Below are positions 35,235 to 44,352 of a DNA stretch of 64,000 nucleotides, piece after piece (position 1 is the stretch's first letter; each line of letters begins with the position of its first letter). The DNA is from Pseudomonas cichorii (lineage in GTDB: Bacteria > Pseudomonadota > Gammaproteobacteria > Pseudomonadales > Pseudomonadaceae), in the NCBI RefSeq assembly GCF_015471405.1, contig NZ_BLVZ01000020.1, positions 47,505-111,504 of the forward strand. Direction: 5' to 3'. The notes under the pieces are model-generated. The model was not told the DNA's origin. It ran no database searches and was given only the letters and a program-made list of their open reading frames with translations. A program made the position numbers and the translations under genes.

Positions 35235-37208
35235 ATGCAAACGCCGCTGATCGACCTGCGGGATATCCGCAAATCCTACGGTGGTGGCGACAGCCCGCTG
35301 GTCAACGTGCTGCGAGGGATCGACCTGTCGATCCATGCCGGCGAGTTTGTGGCCATTGTCGGCGCCTCCGGCTCGGGCAAGTCGACCATGATGAATATTC
35401 TCGGCTGCCTCGATCGCCCAAGCTCCGGGCAATATCTGTTCGCCGGAGAGGATGTGGCAGGGCTGGACAGCGACGAACTGGCCTGGTTGCGGCGTGAAGC
35501 CTTTGGCTTCGTGTTTCAGGGCTATCACCTGATTCCGTCGGGCTCGGCACAGGAAAACGTCGAGATGCCGGCCATCTACGCCGGAACTCCCGCTGCTGAA
35601 CGCCATGCCCGCGCCGCCGCCCTGCTCGACCGACTGGGGCTGGCCTCGCGCACCGGCAACCGCCCGCACCAACTCTCCGGCGGCCAGCAGCAACGGGTTT
35701 CCATTGCCCGCGCATTGATGAATGGCGGGCATATCATCCTCGCCGACGAACCTACCGGCGCACTGGACAGCCATAGCGGCGCAGAAGTCATGACCCTGCT
35801 GGACGAACTCGCCAGCCAGGGGCATGTGGTGATTCTGATCACCCACGACCGGGAAGTCGCCGCCCGCGCCAGGCGCGTCATTGAAGTCAGTGATGGCCTG
35901 ATCGTCAGCGATACGGCATCCGGCAACCCGCAGGCACAAGCCCCGACCAATCCGGCCGCCTTGCAGGCCGTCGACCTGCGCCAGCGCCTGAGCGAAGGCA
36001 GTACCCGCAATGGCGCCTGGAAAGGTGAATTGCTCGATGCCATCCAGGCCGCCTGGCGGGTGATGTGGATCAACCGGTTCCGTACCGCACTGACCTTGCT
36101 GGGCATCGTGATCGGCGTTGCCTCGGTGGTGGTCATGCTGGCGGTGGGCGAAGGCAGCAAGCGTCAGGTCATGGCGCAGATGTCGTCCTTCGGCTCCAAC
36201 ATCATTTACCTCAACGGCAAGTCCCCCAGCCCGCGCACTCCCAAAGGCATCATCACGCTGGAGGAAGTCGCCGCACTGGGCGAACTGCCCGAGGTGAAAA
36301 TGATCATGCCGGTCAATGGCGGACAGGCAGGCGTGCGCTTTGGCAATGCCGATCACTCCAGCTACGTGGGCGGCAACGACACGCACTTCCCGGCCATCTT
36401 CAACTGGCCGGTGGTCGAAGGCAGTTACTTCACCGAAGCCGACGAAAGAAACGCAGCAGCCGTGGCAGTGATCGGCCATAAGGTCCGGCAAAAGCTGTTC
36501 AAGGATATGGCCAGCCCCATCGGCCAGTACATCCTGATCGAGAACGTGCCCTTCCAGGTGGTTGGCGTCCTGCAGGAAAAAGGCGCCAGTTCCGGCGACC
36601 TGGACAGCGACAACCGCATTGCCATCCCCTACTCCTCGGCCAGCATCCGGCTGTTCGGTACCCAGAACCCGGAATACATCGCCATCGCCACCAAGGATGC
36701 CGGCAAGGTCAAGGAAGCCGAACGTTCGATCAATGACCTGATGCAGCGCCTGCACAACGGCAAGAACGATTATGAACTGACCAACAACGCCGCAATGATC
36801 CAGGCCGAAGCCCGGACCCAGAACACCCTGTCGCTGATGCTCGGCTCGATTGCCGCCATCTCGCTGCTGGTGGGCGGTATCGGCGTAATGAACATCATGC
36901 TGATGACCGTACGGGAACGCACTCGGGAAATCGGTATCCGCATGGCCACCGGCGCACGCCAGGGCGACATTCTGCGTCAGTTCCTCACCGAAGCCGTGAT
37001 GCTCTCGGTGGTCGGCGGGCTGGCTGGCATCGTACTGGCCCTCGGCATGGGCGCAGCGCTGCTGCTCGGCAAGATCGCCGTGGCGTTTTCGCTGTTTGCC
37101 GTTGTCGGGGCCTTTGCCTGTGCATTGGTGACCGGCGTGGTCTTCGGTTTCATGCCTGCCCGCAAAGCTGCCCGGCTCGACCCGGTTGCGGCCCTCACCA
37201 GCGAATGA
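35235..37208 (+). CDS. pvdT: MacB-type ABC transporter of the pyoverdine pump
   Basis: The 657-residue inner-membrane protein fuses an N-terminal ATPase with a MacB membrane domain. Walker A is GASGSGKSTMMNILG (about 43-57), the signature is LSGGQQQRVSIARAL and Walker B is IILADEPTGALD. The membrane part has helix 1 near 290, a long periplasmic domain (about 320-530) and three C-terminal helices containing the conserved GGIGVMNIMLMTVRERTREIGIR. With PvdR and OpmQ it drives recycled or newly made pyoverdine out of the periplasm. It starts directly at the pvdR stop, and opmQ follows after seven bases. Confidence 0.94.
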   Translation: MQTPLIDLRDIRKSYGGGDSPLVNVLRGIDLSIHAGEFVAIVGASGSGKSTMMNILGCLDRPSSGQYLFAGEDVAGLDSDELAWLRREAFGFVFQGYHLIPSGSAQENVEMPAIYAGTPAAERHARAAALLDRLGLASRTGNRPHQLSGGQQQRVSIARALMNGGHIILADEPTGALDSHSGAEVMTLLDELASQGHVVILITHDREVAARARRVIEVSDGLIVSDTASGNPQAQAPTNPAALQAVDLRQRLSEGSTRNGAWKGELLDAIQAAWRVMWINRFRTALTLLGIVIGVASVVVMLAVGEGSKRQVMAQMSSFGSNIIYLNGKSPSPRTPKGIITLEEVAALGELPEVKMIMPVNGGQAGVRFGNADHSSYVGGNDTHFPAIFNWPVVEGSYFTEADERNAAAVAVIGHKVRQKLFKDMASPIGQYILIENVPFQVVGVLQEKGASSGDLDSDNRIAIPYSSASIRLFGTQNPEYIAIATKDAGKVKEAERSINDLMQRLHNGKNDYELTNNAAMIQAEARTQNTLSLMLGSIAAISLLVGGIGVMNIMLMTVRERTREIGIRMATGARQGDILRQFLTEAVMLSVVGGLAGIVLALGMGAALLLGKIAVAFSLFAVVGAFACALVTGVVFGFMPARKAARLDPVAALTSE

Positions 37209-37215
37209 TCTATCG

Positions 37216-38610
37216 ATGAAGCCAACCCTGACCCTGCTGACCTGCTGCCTGCTTCTGGCGGCCTGCAACACTTCTGTCCCCTCCATCGACAGCGGCATCC
37301 AGCCACCGCCAAGCTGGGAGTTCGCCCAAGGCGCCGCCTTGCAGCGCACTGATGCTCAGTGGTGGCAACAATTCGGCAGCCCGGACCTGAACCGCCTGAT
37401 CGAACAGGCCCGGGTCAACAGCCATGAAGTCGCAGCCGCCATGGCCCGTGTACGTCAGGCTCAGGCAACGGCGACCATCGCCGGAGCACCCACGCGCCCT
37501 GAACTCACCTACGACATCCGGGGCGAGCGCAACAAGTTCCTGCGCAGCAGCGACCGCAAGGCCAGCCCTTCGGATGACAACAATACCGACGCCTTTACCA
37601 CCAGCCTGACCGCCAGTTACGAAGTGGATTTCTGGGGTGGCGTATCCGCCGCTCGGGACAGTGCGCTACAAAGTTTGAAAGCCAGTGAGTTCGACAGGGC
37701 CACGGTGGAACTGACCCTGCTCAGCAGCGTGGCCGATCGCTACGCGCAAACCCTGTCAGCCAGAGAGCAGAGCCATATCGCCGAGCTGAACCTGGCCAAT
37801 GCCAGGAACGTGCTGAGACTGGTGCAGACTCGCTACGACTCGGGTTCCGCCACGGCACTGGAACTGGCTCAGCAGAAGAACCTGGTTGCAACTCAACAAC
37901 GTGAACTGCCGCGTATTCAGCAACTGGCCAGTGAGCAACAGATCACCCTCGCTGCCCTCCTCGGCCAACCCGTGCAACATCTGCAGTTGGGCAATCAGGA
38001 TTTCGAGAACCTGAGCTGGCCACAGATCGGCACAGGGCTGCCCAGCGAACTGCTGACCCGTCGTCCTGACATCGCCAAGGCCGAAGCCGAACTGGCCGCC
38101 GCCCAAGCCGATGTCACCGTAGCCCGCGCTGCCCTGCTGCCCAAACTGACCTTGAGCGCTACTTTAGGCACGGAGGTGGTTCGGGCCGAAGACTGGCTGC
38201 GAGCGCCCTTCAGCAGTCTGGCTGCCGGCCTGACCGGACCGATCTTCAATAACGGACGCCTGAGCGCAGAGCGCGACAAGGCCACGGCCCGTCAGGAAGA
38301 ACTGCTGGAAACCTATCGCGGCGCGATCATCAACAGCTTCGCCGACGTGGAGAAAGCCTTGAACAGCATCAGCGGCCTGGACCAGCAAAGGTACTGGCAC
38401 GACGAAGAACTCAAACAGGCCCAGACCGCATTCCGCATCGCCCAGAGCCGTTACGAGGCTGGCGCGGAGGATTTGCTGACCGTGCTGGAAACCCAACGCA
38501 CGCTGTATCTGGCCCAGGATGTGAGCGTGCAGCTTCGGCTGTCGAGGGTGCAGGCAAGTATTGCGTTGTACAAGGCCCTGGGTGGCGGTTGGACACAAAC
38601 CCTTCACTAA
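37216..38610 (+). CDS. opmQ: Outer-membrane channel of the PvdRT pump
   Basis: This 464-residue TolC/NodT-family lipoprotein has a lipoprotein signal peptide ending LLAAC at residues 13-17, so Cys 17 would be acylated. Two repeated helical-barrel halves follow (ARVNSHEVAAAMARVRQAQA... and RRPDIAKAEAELAAAQADVTVARAALLPKL). The start at 37216 places the lipobox properly; an in-frame ATG 30 bases upstream would overlap pvdT and spoil the signal. It is the third gene of the pvdRT-opmQ operon, which ends in a REP cluster. Confidence 0.93.
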   Translation: MKPTLTLLTCCLLLAACNTSVPSIDSGIQPPPSWEFAQGAALQRTDAQWWQQFGSPDLNRLIEQARVNSHEVAAAMARVRQAQATATIAGAPTRPELTYDIRGERNKFLRSSDRKASPSDDNNTDAFTTSLTASYEVDFWGGVSAARDSALQSLKASEFDRATVELTLLSSVADRYAQTLSAREQSHIAELNLANARNVLRLVQTRYDSGSATALELAQQKNLVATQQRELPRIQQLASEQQITLAALLGQPVQHLQLGNQDFENLSWPQIGTGLPSELLTRRPDIAKAEAELAAAQADVTVARAALLPKLTLSATLGTEVVRAEDWLRAPFSSLAAGLTGPIFNNGRLSAERDKATARQEELLETYRGAIINSFADVEKALNSISGLDQQRYWHDEELKQAQTAFRIAQSRYEAGAEDLLTVLETQRTLYLAQDVSVQLRLSRVQASIALYKALGGGWTQTLH

Positions 38611-38612
38611 TG

Positions 38613-38748
38613 TCTCGCGAATAAATTCGCTCCTACAGATTTGCACCGTACTAGAGTAGGACCGGATTTATCCGGGAAAGGGCCTGTACATCCGCCGCAT
38701 CTTTATCTGAAGAAATAATGCCTTCCCGAATAAATTCGATCCTACAGA
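38613..38748. repeat. Cluster of three REP units between opmQ and pvdP
   Basis: A forward unit (CTCGCGAATAAATTCGCTCC, 38613-38640), an inverted unit (GTAGGACCGGATTTATCCGG, about 38656-38677) and a second forward unit (CCCGAATAAATTCGATCCTAC, 38722-38748) fill the gap between two convergent genes. No ordinary terminator with a T tract is seen here. Confidence 0.75.
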
Positions 38749-38756
38749 TTCAGGAA

Positions 38757-40400
38757 TCAAACCCCGCCAAACCACTTCTCCGGCAGCAGGTTCCTCGCAT
38801 ACCACGGCCGACGCGGCACGCGGCGCAGGAGGTTGCCGAGCTTGTCATCGGCCGCAAAAGTAATGCGCAGCGCCAGTTTCATGACCTCCGGGTCCATTTC
38901 CATGGTGGTCCCGGCATTCAGGCCCGGTGTGGTGCTGCATCCATGAGTCTGCGGGCCGAGCCAGGGATCGCTGATCTCAACCCAGCGCCCCGGCGCGAAC
39001 CATGGCACGCCATTGACCTCAAGACGGCTCACCTCTCCCGGATGAAAGCGCTCATGGGCACGGAACCAGTCGTCGATCCGGTCATCGATCCAGCCATGGA
39101 ACATCCAGAACACCGGATGCACATGGGATGAAAACGGGTCAGCGAGAAAGTCGTTTTCCGGCTCGAACCAGCGTGCCGCGAAATCCGCCGAGTCACGGGC
39201 CATGGGCACCGGCTCGCCATTTGAAGGGTCTCGCGCAACGGACGCCCAGCGCATGTGCAACCAGTCATGCAGCTCCAGCTCAACCTGGGAACCGAACTGG
39301 CCAAGGGTCAGTTTCGACAAGAAGCGCGGGTCCCGGTATTGGGATTCCCACGCCTGAAAATGCGTGCTGAATGTCTCGTCGCTTTTGATATCGCTGACCA
39401 ACTGGCTATATTCCGCATCGCCATTGGCCTGCCAGGGCGGTGGCAACGCGCAGCCATCGTGATTATCGAAGTAACGGGCAAAGCCCTGACGATCCCGCTC
39501 CAGCTCCGGTTGCGGCAAGGGAAAGCGCGGCCAGGAAGGAAGCTCCTGAAACTGACGGGCCTGAATCAGCATGTGCCGATGCATATAGAAAAAGTCGATG
39601 CCCGAGCCATTACGGTCCTTGCGCTCACCACGGGCATCGCGCTCCTTGTCTCGCGGACCTGGCTGCCAGCCGATACCGCGCAGGGCATTGCGTTTTTCTT
39701 CGGGCAGGCGATGCCACTTGTCGCGGCTGGCATGCCAGAGCTGGTGAAACAGGCGATGCTCCTTTGAAACCAGCCAGGCCAGAAACGGCGGCGTCAGCCC
39801 GATACGGTCACGGGCTTCGGGGAACACTTGCTTGGTGGCAATAAAACGATTTTCCAGCTCAGGCAACGCCAGCGGACGATCCAGACGCTCGATGCGCCCA
39901 CTCAAGGTGCCGCTGCCCGCATTACCGAAGCTGCCCCAGACTTCATCCAGAACCATGCTGAATTCATAGTCCGGCGCATCGCTTTGCGGGCTGTCATCGA
40001 GATGGCCGTCAATGACCCGAAAATACAGCTTCGAGGCGTCGGCAGAACGCAGGTCGCCGATCACCCGGAAGCGCGGCTCAGCCTCGCCACGCAGACGCTC
40101 AGCGGTGTCGATATAACCCCGCAGGCCACGACCACGCGGGGCAATGTCCAGGAACATTTCCAGGCCCTTGAGCGGTGCTCCGGCCAGTCCAGCATCACGC
40201 CCCTCGAAACGGATATCCCATATCCCGCGCAGCTTATCGGCCAGCCTCTGGGTGGCGGTGTCGGCCGCTGCGGCAGTCGCTTCCCCCGGTGTAACGGGCT
40301 CTTCGACGCGCGTGAGTTCGCGATGTGCGTAATAAGCAGCCGGTACCGCAGCACCGGTCAGCGCCAGGCCCGCTATAAAACCTCGTCGAGAAATCGTCAT
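38757..40400 (-). CDS. pvdP: PvdP tyrosinase, pyoverdine chromophore maturation
   Basis: The 547-residue periplasmic copper enzyme oxidises the D-Tyr/diaminobutyrate unit of the ferribactin precursor to form the fluorescent chromophore. A twin-arginine signal opens the protein (ISRRGFIAGLALTGAAVPAAYYA), and the start at 40400 is chosen for it. The C-terminal tyrosinase part has copper-ligand His in MHRHMLIQ and in HPVFWMFHGWIDDRID. Tat export fits folding with metal in the cytoplasm. It diverges from pvdM, and its own PvdS box lies 46 bases upstream. Confidence 0.92.
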   Translation of the reverse strand: MTISRRGFIAGLALTGAAVPAAYYAHRELTRVEEPVTPGEATAAAADTATQRLADKLRGIWDIRFEGRDAGLAGAPLKGLEMFLDIAPRGRGLRGYIDTAERLRGEAEPRFRVIGDLRSADASKLYFRVIDGHLDDSPQSDAPDYEFSMVLDEVWGSFGNAGSGTLSGRIERLDRPLALPELENRFIATKQVFPEARDRIGLTPPFLAWLVSKEHRLFHQLWHASRDKWHRLPEEKRNALRGIGWQPGPRDKERDARGERKDRNGSGIDFFYMHRHMLIQARQFQELPSWPRFPLPQPELERDRQGFARYFDNHDGCALPPPWQANGDAEYSQLVSDIKSDETFSTHFQAWESQYRDPRFLSKLTLGQFGSQVELELHDWLHMRWASVARDPSNGEPVPMARDSADFAARWFEPENDFLADPFSSHVHPVFWMFHGWIDDRIDDWFRAHERFHPGEVSRLEVNGVPWFAPGRWVEISDPWLGPQTHGCSTTPGLNAGTTMEMDPEVMKLALRITFAADDKLGNLLRRVPRRPWYARNLLPEKWFGGV

Positions 40401-40445
40401 TGCCCTACCTGTTAACGCCCCGAAACGGTCTTTATCCAAGCTAGG

Positions 40446-40469
40446 ACGTAGCATCGACGGAGAAATTTA
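40446..40469 (-). promoter_or_regulatory. PvdS-dependent (IS box) promoter of pvdP
   Basis: On the minus strand TAAAT (40469-40465), 16 bases, CGT (40448-40446). It is an exact motif directed at pvdP. Confidence 0.85.
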
Positions 40470-40497
40470 GGGGCAGAACCGCGAACTGCATCCGCGC

Positions 40498-40521
40498 TAA
40501 ATTTTTCCGTCATCCGCTCGT
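40498..40521 (+). promoter_or_regulatory. PvdS-dependent (IS box) promoter of pvdMNO(E)
   Basis: TAAAT (40498-40502), 16 bases, CGT (40519-40521), 57 bases before pvdM. It lies back to back with the pvdP box, with 28 bases between the two. Confidence 0.85.
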
Positions 40522-40577
40522 TCTCCCCAGATAGCAAAGGCCCTTGTGCGTGCTTCTGAACGGCGAACCTGAAAGAG

Positions 40578-41927
40578 ATGGCAATGACAAAACCGCGTTG
40601 GAAAAAGGCTCTTTTCATTGGCCTGCCCCTGGCTCTGGCGATCAGTGCAGGCGCAGGCTGGCTGGCCTGGAATTACTGGTCGCCATCGGGTTACCCGGTC
40701 AAGGTGATGAAACAGGCCGAAGAGCTGCAGGAACGAATCATTTCCTTTGACAGCCACATCACCGTGCCTTTGAAGTTCGGCAGCGAGCGCAACGAAGCGG
40801 ACAAGGATGGCTCCGGGCAATTCGATCTGGTGAAGACCGCACGCGGGCGTTTGTCGGGTGCGGCACTGACGGTATTTGGCTGGCCGGAAATCTGGAACGG
40901 CCCCAATGCACCGCACCGCCCGACACCGGGCTTCGTGGATGAGGCGCGCCATCAGCAAGAGGTCCGCTACAAGATCATCACCGGCATGGTCCGCGATTTC
41001 CCGAACCAGGTCGGCATCGCCTACACCCCGGACGACATGCGCCGCCTGCATGGCGAAGGCAAGTTTGCGATTTTCATCAGCATGCTCAACGCCTACCCGC
41101 TGGGCAACGACATCAATCTGCTGGACCAGTGGACGGCGCGCGGCATGCGCATGTTCGGCTTCAGCTATGTGGGCAACAACAGTTGGGCGGACTCTTCTCG
41201 TCCGTTGCCGTTCTTCAATGACTCCCAGGACCCGCTGGGCGGGCTGTCCGAGATCGGCAAGCAGGCGGTGCATCGCCTGAATGATCTGGGCGTGATCATC
41301 GACGTGTCACAGATGTCGACCAAGGGCCTGGAGCAGGTCAGCCAGTTGAGCCGCACACCCATGGTCGCCTCGCACTCCGCGCCACGGGCGCTGGTGGACA
41401 TTCCACGTAATCTGAGCGACGAGGAATTGCAGCTCATCAAGCAGAGTGGCGGCGTGGTGCAGGTCGTGGCGTTCCCGGCCTACCTGAAACCCCTGACCCA
41501 GAAGACCCAGGACAAGCTCAACAAGCTGCGCAAGGACTTCGACCTGCCGCCACTGCCGAACCTGGCCATGGCGCTGATGCCGGGCGACGCGATCATTACC
41601 GTCTGGCCGGAGCAACGTTTCGGTGCTTACGCCAGCAAGCTGTACGCCATCCTCGAAGAAGAGCCCAAGGCCACCGTCAAGGACTTCGTCAACGCCATTG
41701 ACTACACGGTGAAGAAGATCGGCATCGATCACGTGGGCATCAGCTCCGACTTCAACGATGGCGGCGGCGTGGATGGCTTCAAGGATGTCAGCGAGATCCG
41801 CAACGTGACCGCCGAACTGATCGAGCGCGGCTATGCCGATGCCGACATTGCCAAGCTCTGGGGTGGCAACTTCCTGCGGGTCTGGGAGCAGGTGCAGAAC
41901 TCGGCCAGACCGGTCACCCGCCAATGA
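40578..41927 (+). CDS. pvdM: PvdM, dipeptidase-like pyoverdine maturation protein
   Basis: This 449-residue protein of the renal dipeptidase family (M19) is needed for periplasmic oxidation of ferribactin. An N-terminal hydrophobic segment (about 13-33) exports or anchors it. The metal-site patterns are FDSHITVP near the start of the barrel, SHSAPRAL, and IDHVGISSDFNDGGGVDGF. It is the first gene of the pvdM-pvdN-pvdO-pvdE set and has its own PvdS box. Whether it acts as a true peptidase is not known from the sequence. Confidence 0.92.
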   Translation: MAMTKPRWKKALFIGLPLALAISAGAGWLAWNYWSPSGYPVKVMKQAEELQERIISFDSHITVPLKFGSERNEADKDGSGQFDLVKTARGRLSGAALTVFGWPEIWNGPNAPHRPTPGFVDEARHQQEVRYKIITGMVRDFPNQVGIAYTPDDMRRLHGEGKFAIFISMLNAYPLGNDINLLDQWTARGMRMFGFSYVGNNSWADSSRPLPFFNDSQDPLGGLSEIGKQAVHRLNDLGVIIDVSQMSTKGLEQVSQLSRTPMVASHSAPRALVDIPRNLSDEELQLIKQSGGVVQVVAFPAYLKPLTQKTQDKLNKLRKDFDLPPLPNLAMALMPGDAIITVWPEQRFGAYASKLYAILEEEPKATVKDFVNAIDYTVKKIGIDHVGISSDFNDGGGVDGFKDVSEIRNVTAELIERGYADADIAKLWGGNFLRVWEQVQNSARPVTRQ

Positions 41928-41969
41928 ACCTCTACAGCTTGCACACCGACATTTCAGGTATGGCCGCTC

Positions 41970-43250
41970 ATGACTGACCGCAGAACCTTTCTCAAACAGG
42001 CTGGCCTGCTCGCGGCTGCACTGCCCATGGGTGCCAGCCTGACCCACTCGGCCACGGCGGCCGCTATCGAACTGGCTCCCAAGGACAAATGGACCACCTT
42101 GCGCGGCCTGTTCAATCAGGACCCGGACTATATCCACTTCGCCAACTTCCTGATTACTTCGCACCCCAGGCCGGTGAGCGATGCCATCGAGCAACACCGG
42201 GCCAATATCGACCGCAACCCCGGCCTGGCCATGGACTGGGACCTGCAGGAAACCAGCCGTCGCGAAGACAAGGTTCGCGAGTGGGCCGGCAAGTACTTCA
42301 ATGCCAGGCCCGGTCAGATCGCCCTGACCGGCAGCACAACCGAAGGTCTGGCCATTATCTATGGCGGCATTCATGTACGGCCGGATCAGGAAATCCTCAC
42401 CACCGAACATGAACACTTCTGTACCCGCAACATCCTGAACTCGCGCAAGAAGAGAGAAGGCACACAGGTCCGCAAGATCCGCCTGTTCAAGGATTCCATC
42501 ACTGTTTCAAGCGACGAAATCATCGGCAATATCGCCCGGGCCATTCGTCCCGAAACCCGCGTACTGGGGATGACCTGGGTGCAATCGGGCAGCGGCGTCA
42601 AGCTGCCGGTCGGTGAGATTGGTGCCCTGGTTCAGGAGCAGAACCGTAATCGCGACGACAAGGACCGCATCCTGTACGTGATCGATGGCGTACACGGTTT
42701 CGGGGTCGAGAACCTGGACTTCCCGAGCATGAACTGCGACTTCTTCGTCGCCGGGACCCACAAATGGATGTTCGGACCACGAGGCACCGGCATCATCTGC
42801 GCCCGCTCGGAGCAGTTGAAAGATGTCACCCCGCTGATCCCCAGTTTTTCGGAAGCGACCAACTTCGGCACGATCATGACACCCGGCGGCTACCACTCAT
42901 TCGAGCACCGCTGGGCGGTAGACAAGGCCTTTGAGTTGCACCTGCAACTGGGCAAGGCCGATGTCCAGTCGCGCATCCACCAGCTCAACACCTACATCAA
43001 GCAACGCCTGAAAGAACAGCCGGGCATAGAACTGGTCACGCCCATGGCGCCCGAACTGTCGTCGGGGTTCAGTTTCTTCAGAGTCAAGGACCGCAACTGC
43101 GACGACGTGGCGGCCTGGCTGATGAAAAACCATGTAGTGGTCGATGCCGTGGATCGGGATATCGGACCGGTCGTGCGCACCGCTCCGGGCCTGCTCAATA
43201 ACGAGGCCGAAATAGATCGCTTCCTGGCCGTCCTCGGCCAACGCCCATGA
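41970..43250 (+). CDS. pvdN: PvdN, periplasmic PLP enzyme of pyoverdine side chain
   Basis: The 426-residue class V aminotransferase-fold protein converts the glutamate side group of the chromophore to succinamide. A twin-arginine signal is present (TDRRTFLKQAGLLAAALPMG, cleavage near ATAAA). The PLP-binding Lys lies in FVAGTHKWMFGPRGTGI, preceded by VIDGVHGFGVENLD. The stop codon overlaps an in-frame ATG of the next frame, and the pvdO start lies 41 bases further on. Export of a PLP enzyme is rare and is a known feature of PvdN. Confidence 0.93.
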   Translation: MTDRRTFLKQAGLLAAALPMGASLTHSATAAAIELAPKDKWTTLRGLFNQDPDYIHFANFLITSHPRPVSDAIEQHRANIDRNPGLAMDWDLQETSRREDKVREWAGKYFNARPGQIALTGSTTEGLAIIYGGIHVRPDQEILTTEHEHFCTRNILNSRKKREGTQVRKIRLFKDSITVSSDEIIGNIARAIRPETRVLGMTWVQSGSGVKLPVGEIGALVQEQNRNRDDKDRILYVIDGVHGFGVENLDFPSMNCDFFVAGTHKWMFGPRGTGIICARSEQLKDVTPLIPSFSEATNFGTIMTPGGYHSFEHRWAVDKAFELHLQLGKADVQSRIHQLNTYIKQRLKEQPGIELVTPMAPELSSGFSFFRVKDRNCDDVAAWLMKNHVVVDAVDRDIGPVVRTAPGLLNNEAEIDRFLAVLGQRP

Positions 43251-43291
43251 CGCTTGTCACCCGCTTTCAGTTTTCTGCCTTGAGGCCCGTT

Positions 43292-44152
43292 ATGAACAAC
43301 ATGCTGTCCACTCTGTCCCTGACCGCCCTGCTGGGTGCGCTGTTGCCCGCAGCCGCCATGGCCGCCATGCCCGAACCGGGCAAGGTGTTCAAGGACTGCA
43401 AGGACTGTCCGGAAATGGTCGTGTTGCCTGCCGGCACCTTCACCATGGGCGCACCGGAATCCGAACTCGGCCGCCAGCCCGACGAGGGCCCGCTGCATGA
43501 AGTGACCTTTGCCAAACCGTTCGCCATCAGCCAATTCCAGGTGCTGAGCGGCGAGTGGAAGGCCTATATCAAAAGCACCGGCTACAAGATGCCCGATGGC
43601 GATACCCGTCCGGGTCGCGAGTGCAAGGCCGGACAGCCGCGCTATCCACTGACCGATCGCCAGCCTGCGGTGTGCATGGACTGGAACGAAGCCAAGGCCT
43701 ACGCCGCCTGGCTGTCGAAGAAGACCGGCAAAACCTACCGGCTGGTCAGCGAGGCCGAGCGTGAGTATGCAGCCCGTGGCGGCAGCACCGGGCCGTTCCC
43801 CTTCCCCATGGATGAAGGCAAGCAATACGGCATCGCCAAGCATGCCAACACCTACGGCCCGGAAGACGGCTTCAGCGTCACAGCCCCCGCCGGCAGCTAC
43901 AGCCCCAATGACTTCGGCATCTATGACGCCCACGGCAACGTGTATGAGTGGACCGCCGATTGCGAAACCAGCAACTACAACGGCGCCCCCACCGATGGCA
44001 GTGCCTGGCTGGCCGGTGATTGCAGCTGGAAGATGATTCGCGGCAACGACTGGACCGAAGCGCCGATCTTCTCCCGCTCCGGTAACCGTAACAGCCGCAA
44101 GCCCGATGTACGTGGCGACTGGCTGGGCTTTCGGGTCGTTCGCGAACTCTGA
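43292..44152 (+). CDS. pvdO: PvdO, FGE-sulfatase-fold chromophore oxidation protein
   Basis: This 286-residue periplasmic protein has the formylglycine-generating-enzyme fold and is required for the last oxidation of dihydropyoverdine. The Sec signal (MLSTLSLTALLGALLPAAAMA) is followed by MVVLPAGTFTMGAPESELGR, QPAVCMDWNEAKAYAAWLSKKTG and the C-terminal GNRNSRKPDVRGDWLGFRVVRE, all typical of the fold. The start at 43292 has TGAGG six bases ahead and gives a clean signal peptide. An alternative ATG at 43247 overlaps the pvdN stop and would add 15 residues before the signal. Confidence 0.9.
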   Translation: MNNMLSTLSLTALLGALLPAAAMAAMPEPGKVFKDCKDCPEMVVLPAGTFTMGAPESELGRQPDEGPLHEVTFAKPFAISQFQVLSGEWKAYIKSTGYKMPDGDTRPGRECKAGQPRYPLTDRQPAVCMDWNEAKAYAAWLSKKTGKTYRLVSEAEREYAARGGSTGPFPFPMDEGKQYGIAKHANTYGPEDGFSVTAPAGSYSPNDFGIYDAHGNVYEWTADCETSNYNGAPTDGSAWLAGDCSWKMIRGNDWTEAPIFSRSGNRNSRKPDVRGDWLGFRVVREL

Positions 44153-44166
44153 CGCTTTCACAACGC

Positions 44167-44320
44167 AATGCCGATCAGTCAAGGTCAATGAATCACTTTG
44201 CGGGAGGCAGCTTGCTGGCGACTCTGGCGTACAGACGCAGAATATCTGCCAGTTTTCAGGCCTTTTTCGCCAGCAAGCTGCCTCCCACAGGTTTTGCTTG
44301 TGCCTTGACTGATCGGCATT
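44167..44320. repeat. Nested inverted repeats between pvdO and pvdE
   Basis: An outer perfect 18-bp pair (44167-44184 with 44303-44320) and an inner perfect 20-bp pair (44202-44221 with 44267-44286) share one centre, so the whole 154 bases can fold into one long hairpin. The inner arms (GGGAGGCAGCTTGCTGGCGA) look like a REP core; the outer arms are unlike REPs. No gene or PvdS box is found in this gap. Confidence 0.88.
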
Positions 44321-44352
44321 ACCGCTACAACGGACAATAACGAGACAACAGC

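Noticed and set aside
34749..37349. An 866-codon open frame on the minus strand across pvdR-pvdT
   Set aside because: It is antisense to two genes with clear domains and has no motif of its own.
38613..38748. Terminators for opmQ and pvdP
   Set aside because: The palindromes match the REP core found elsewhere and lack T tracts, so they are listed as repeats.
43247..43291. Start of pvdO at 43247 with ATGA overlap
   Set aside because: It would put 15 residues with no signal character before a good signal peptide, and the ATG at 43292 has a better ribosome site.
44153..44352. A PvdS promoter for pvdE
   Set aside because: No TAAAT with CGT 16-17 bases later is present; the gap is filled by inverted repeats.
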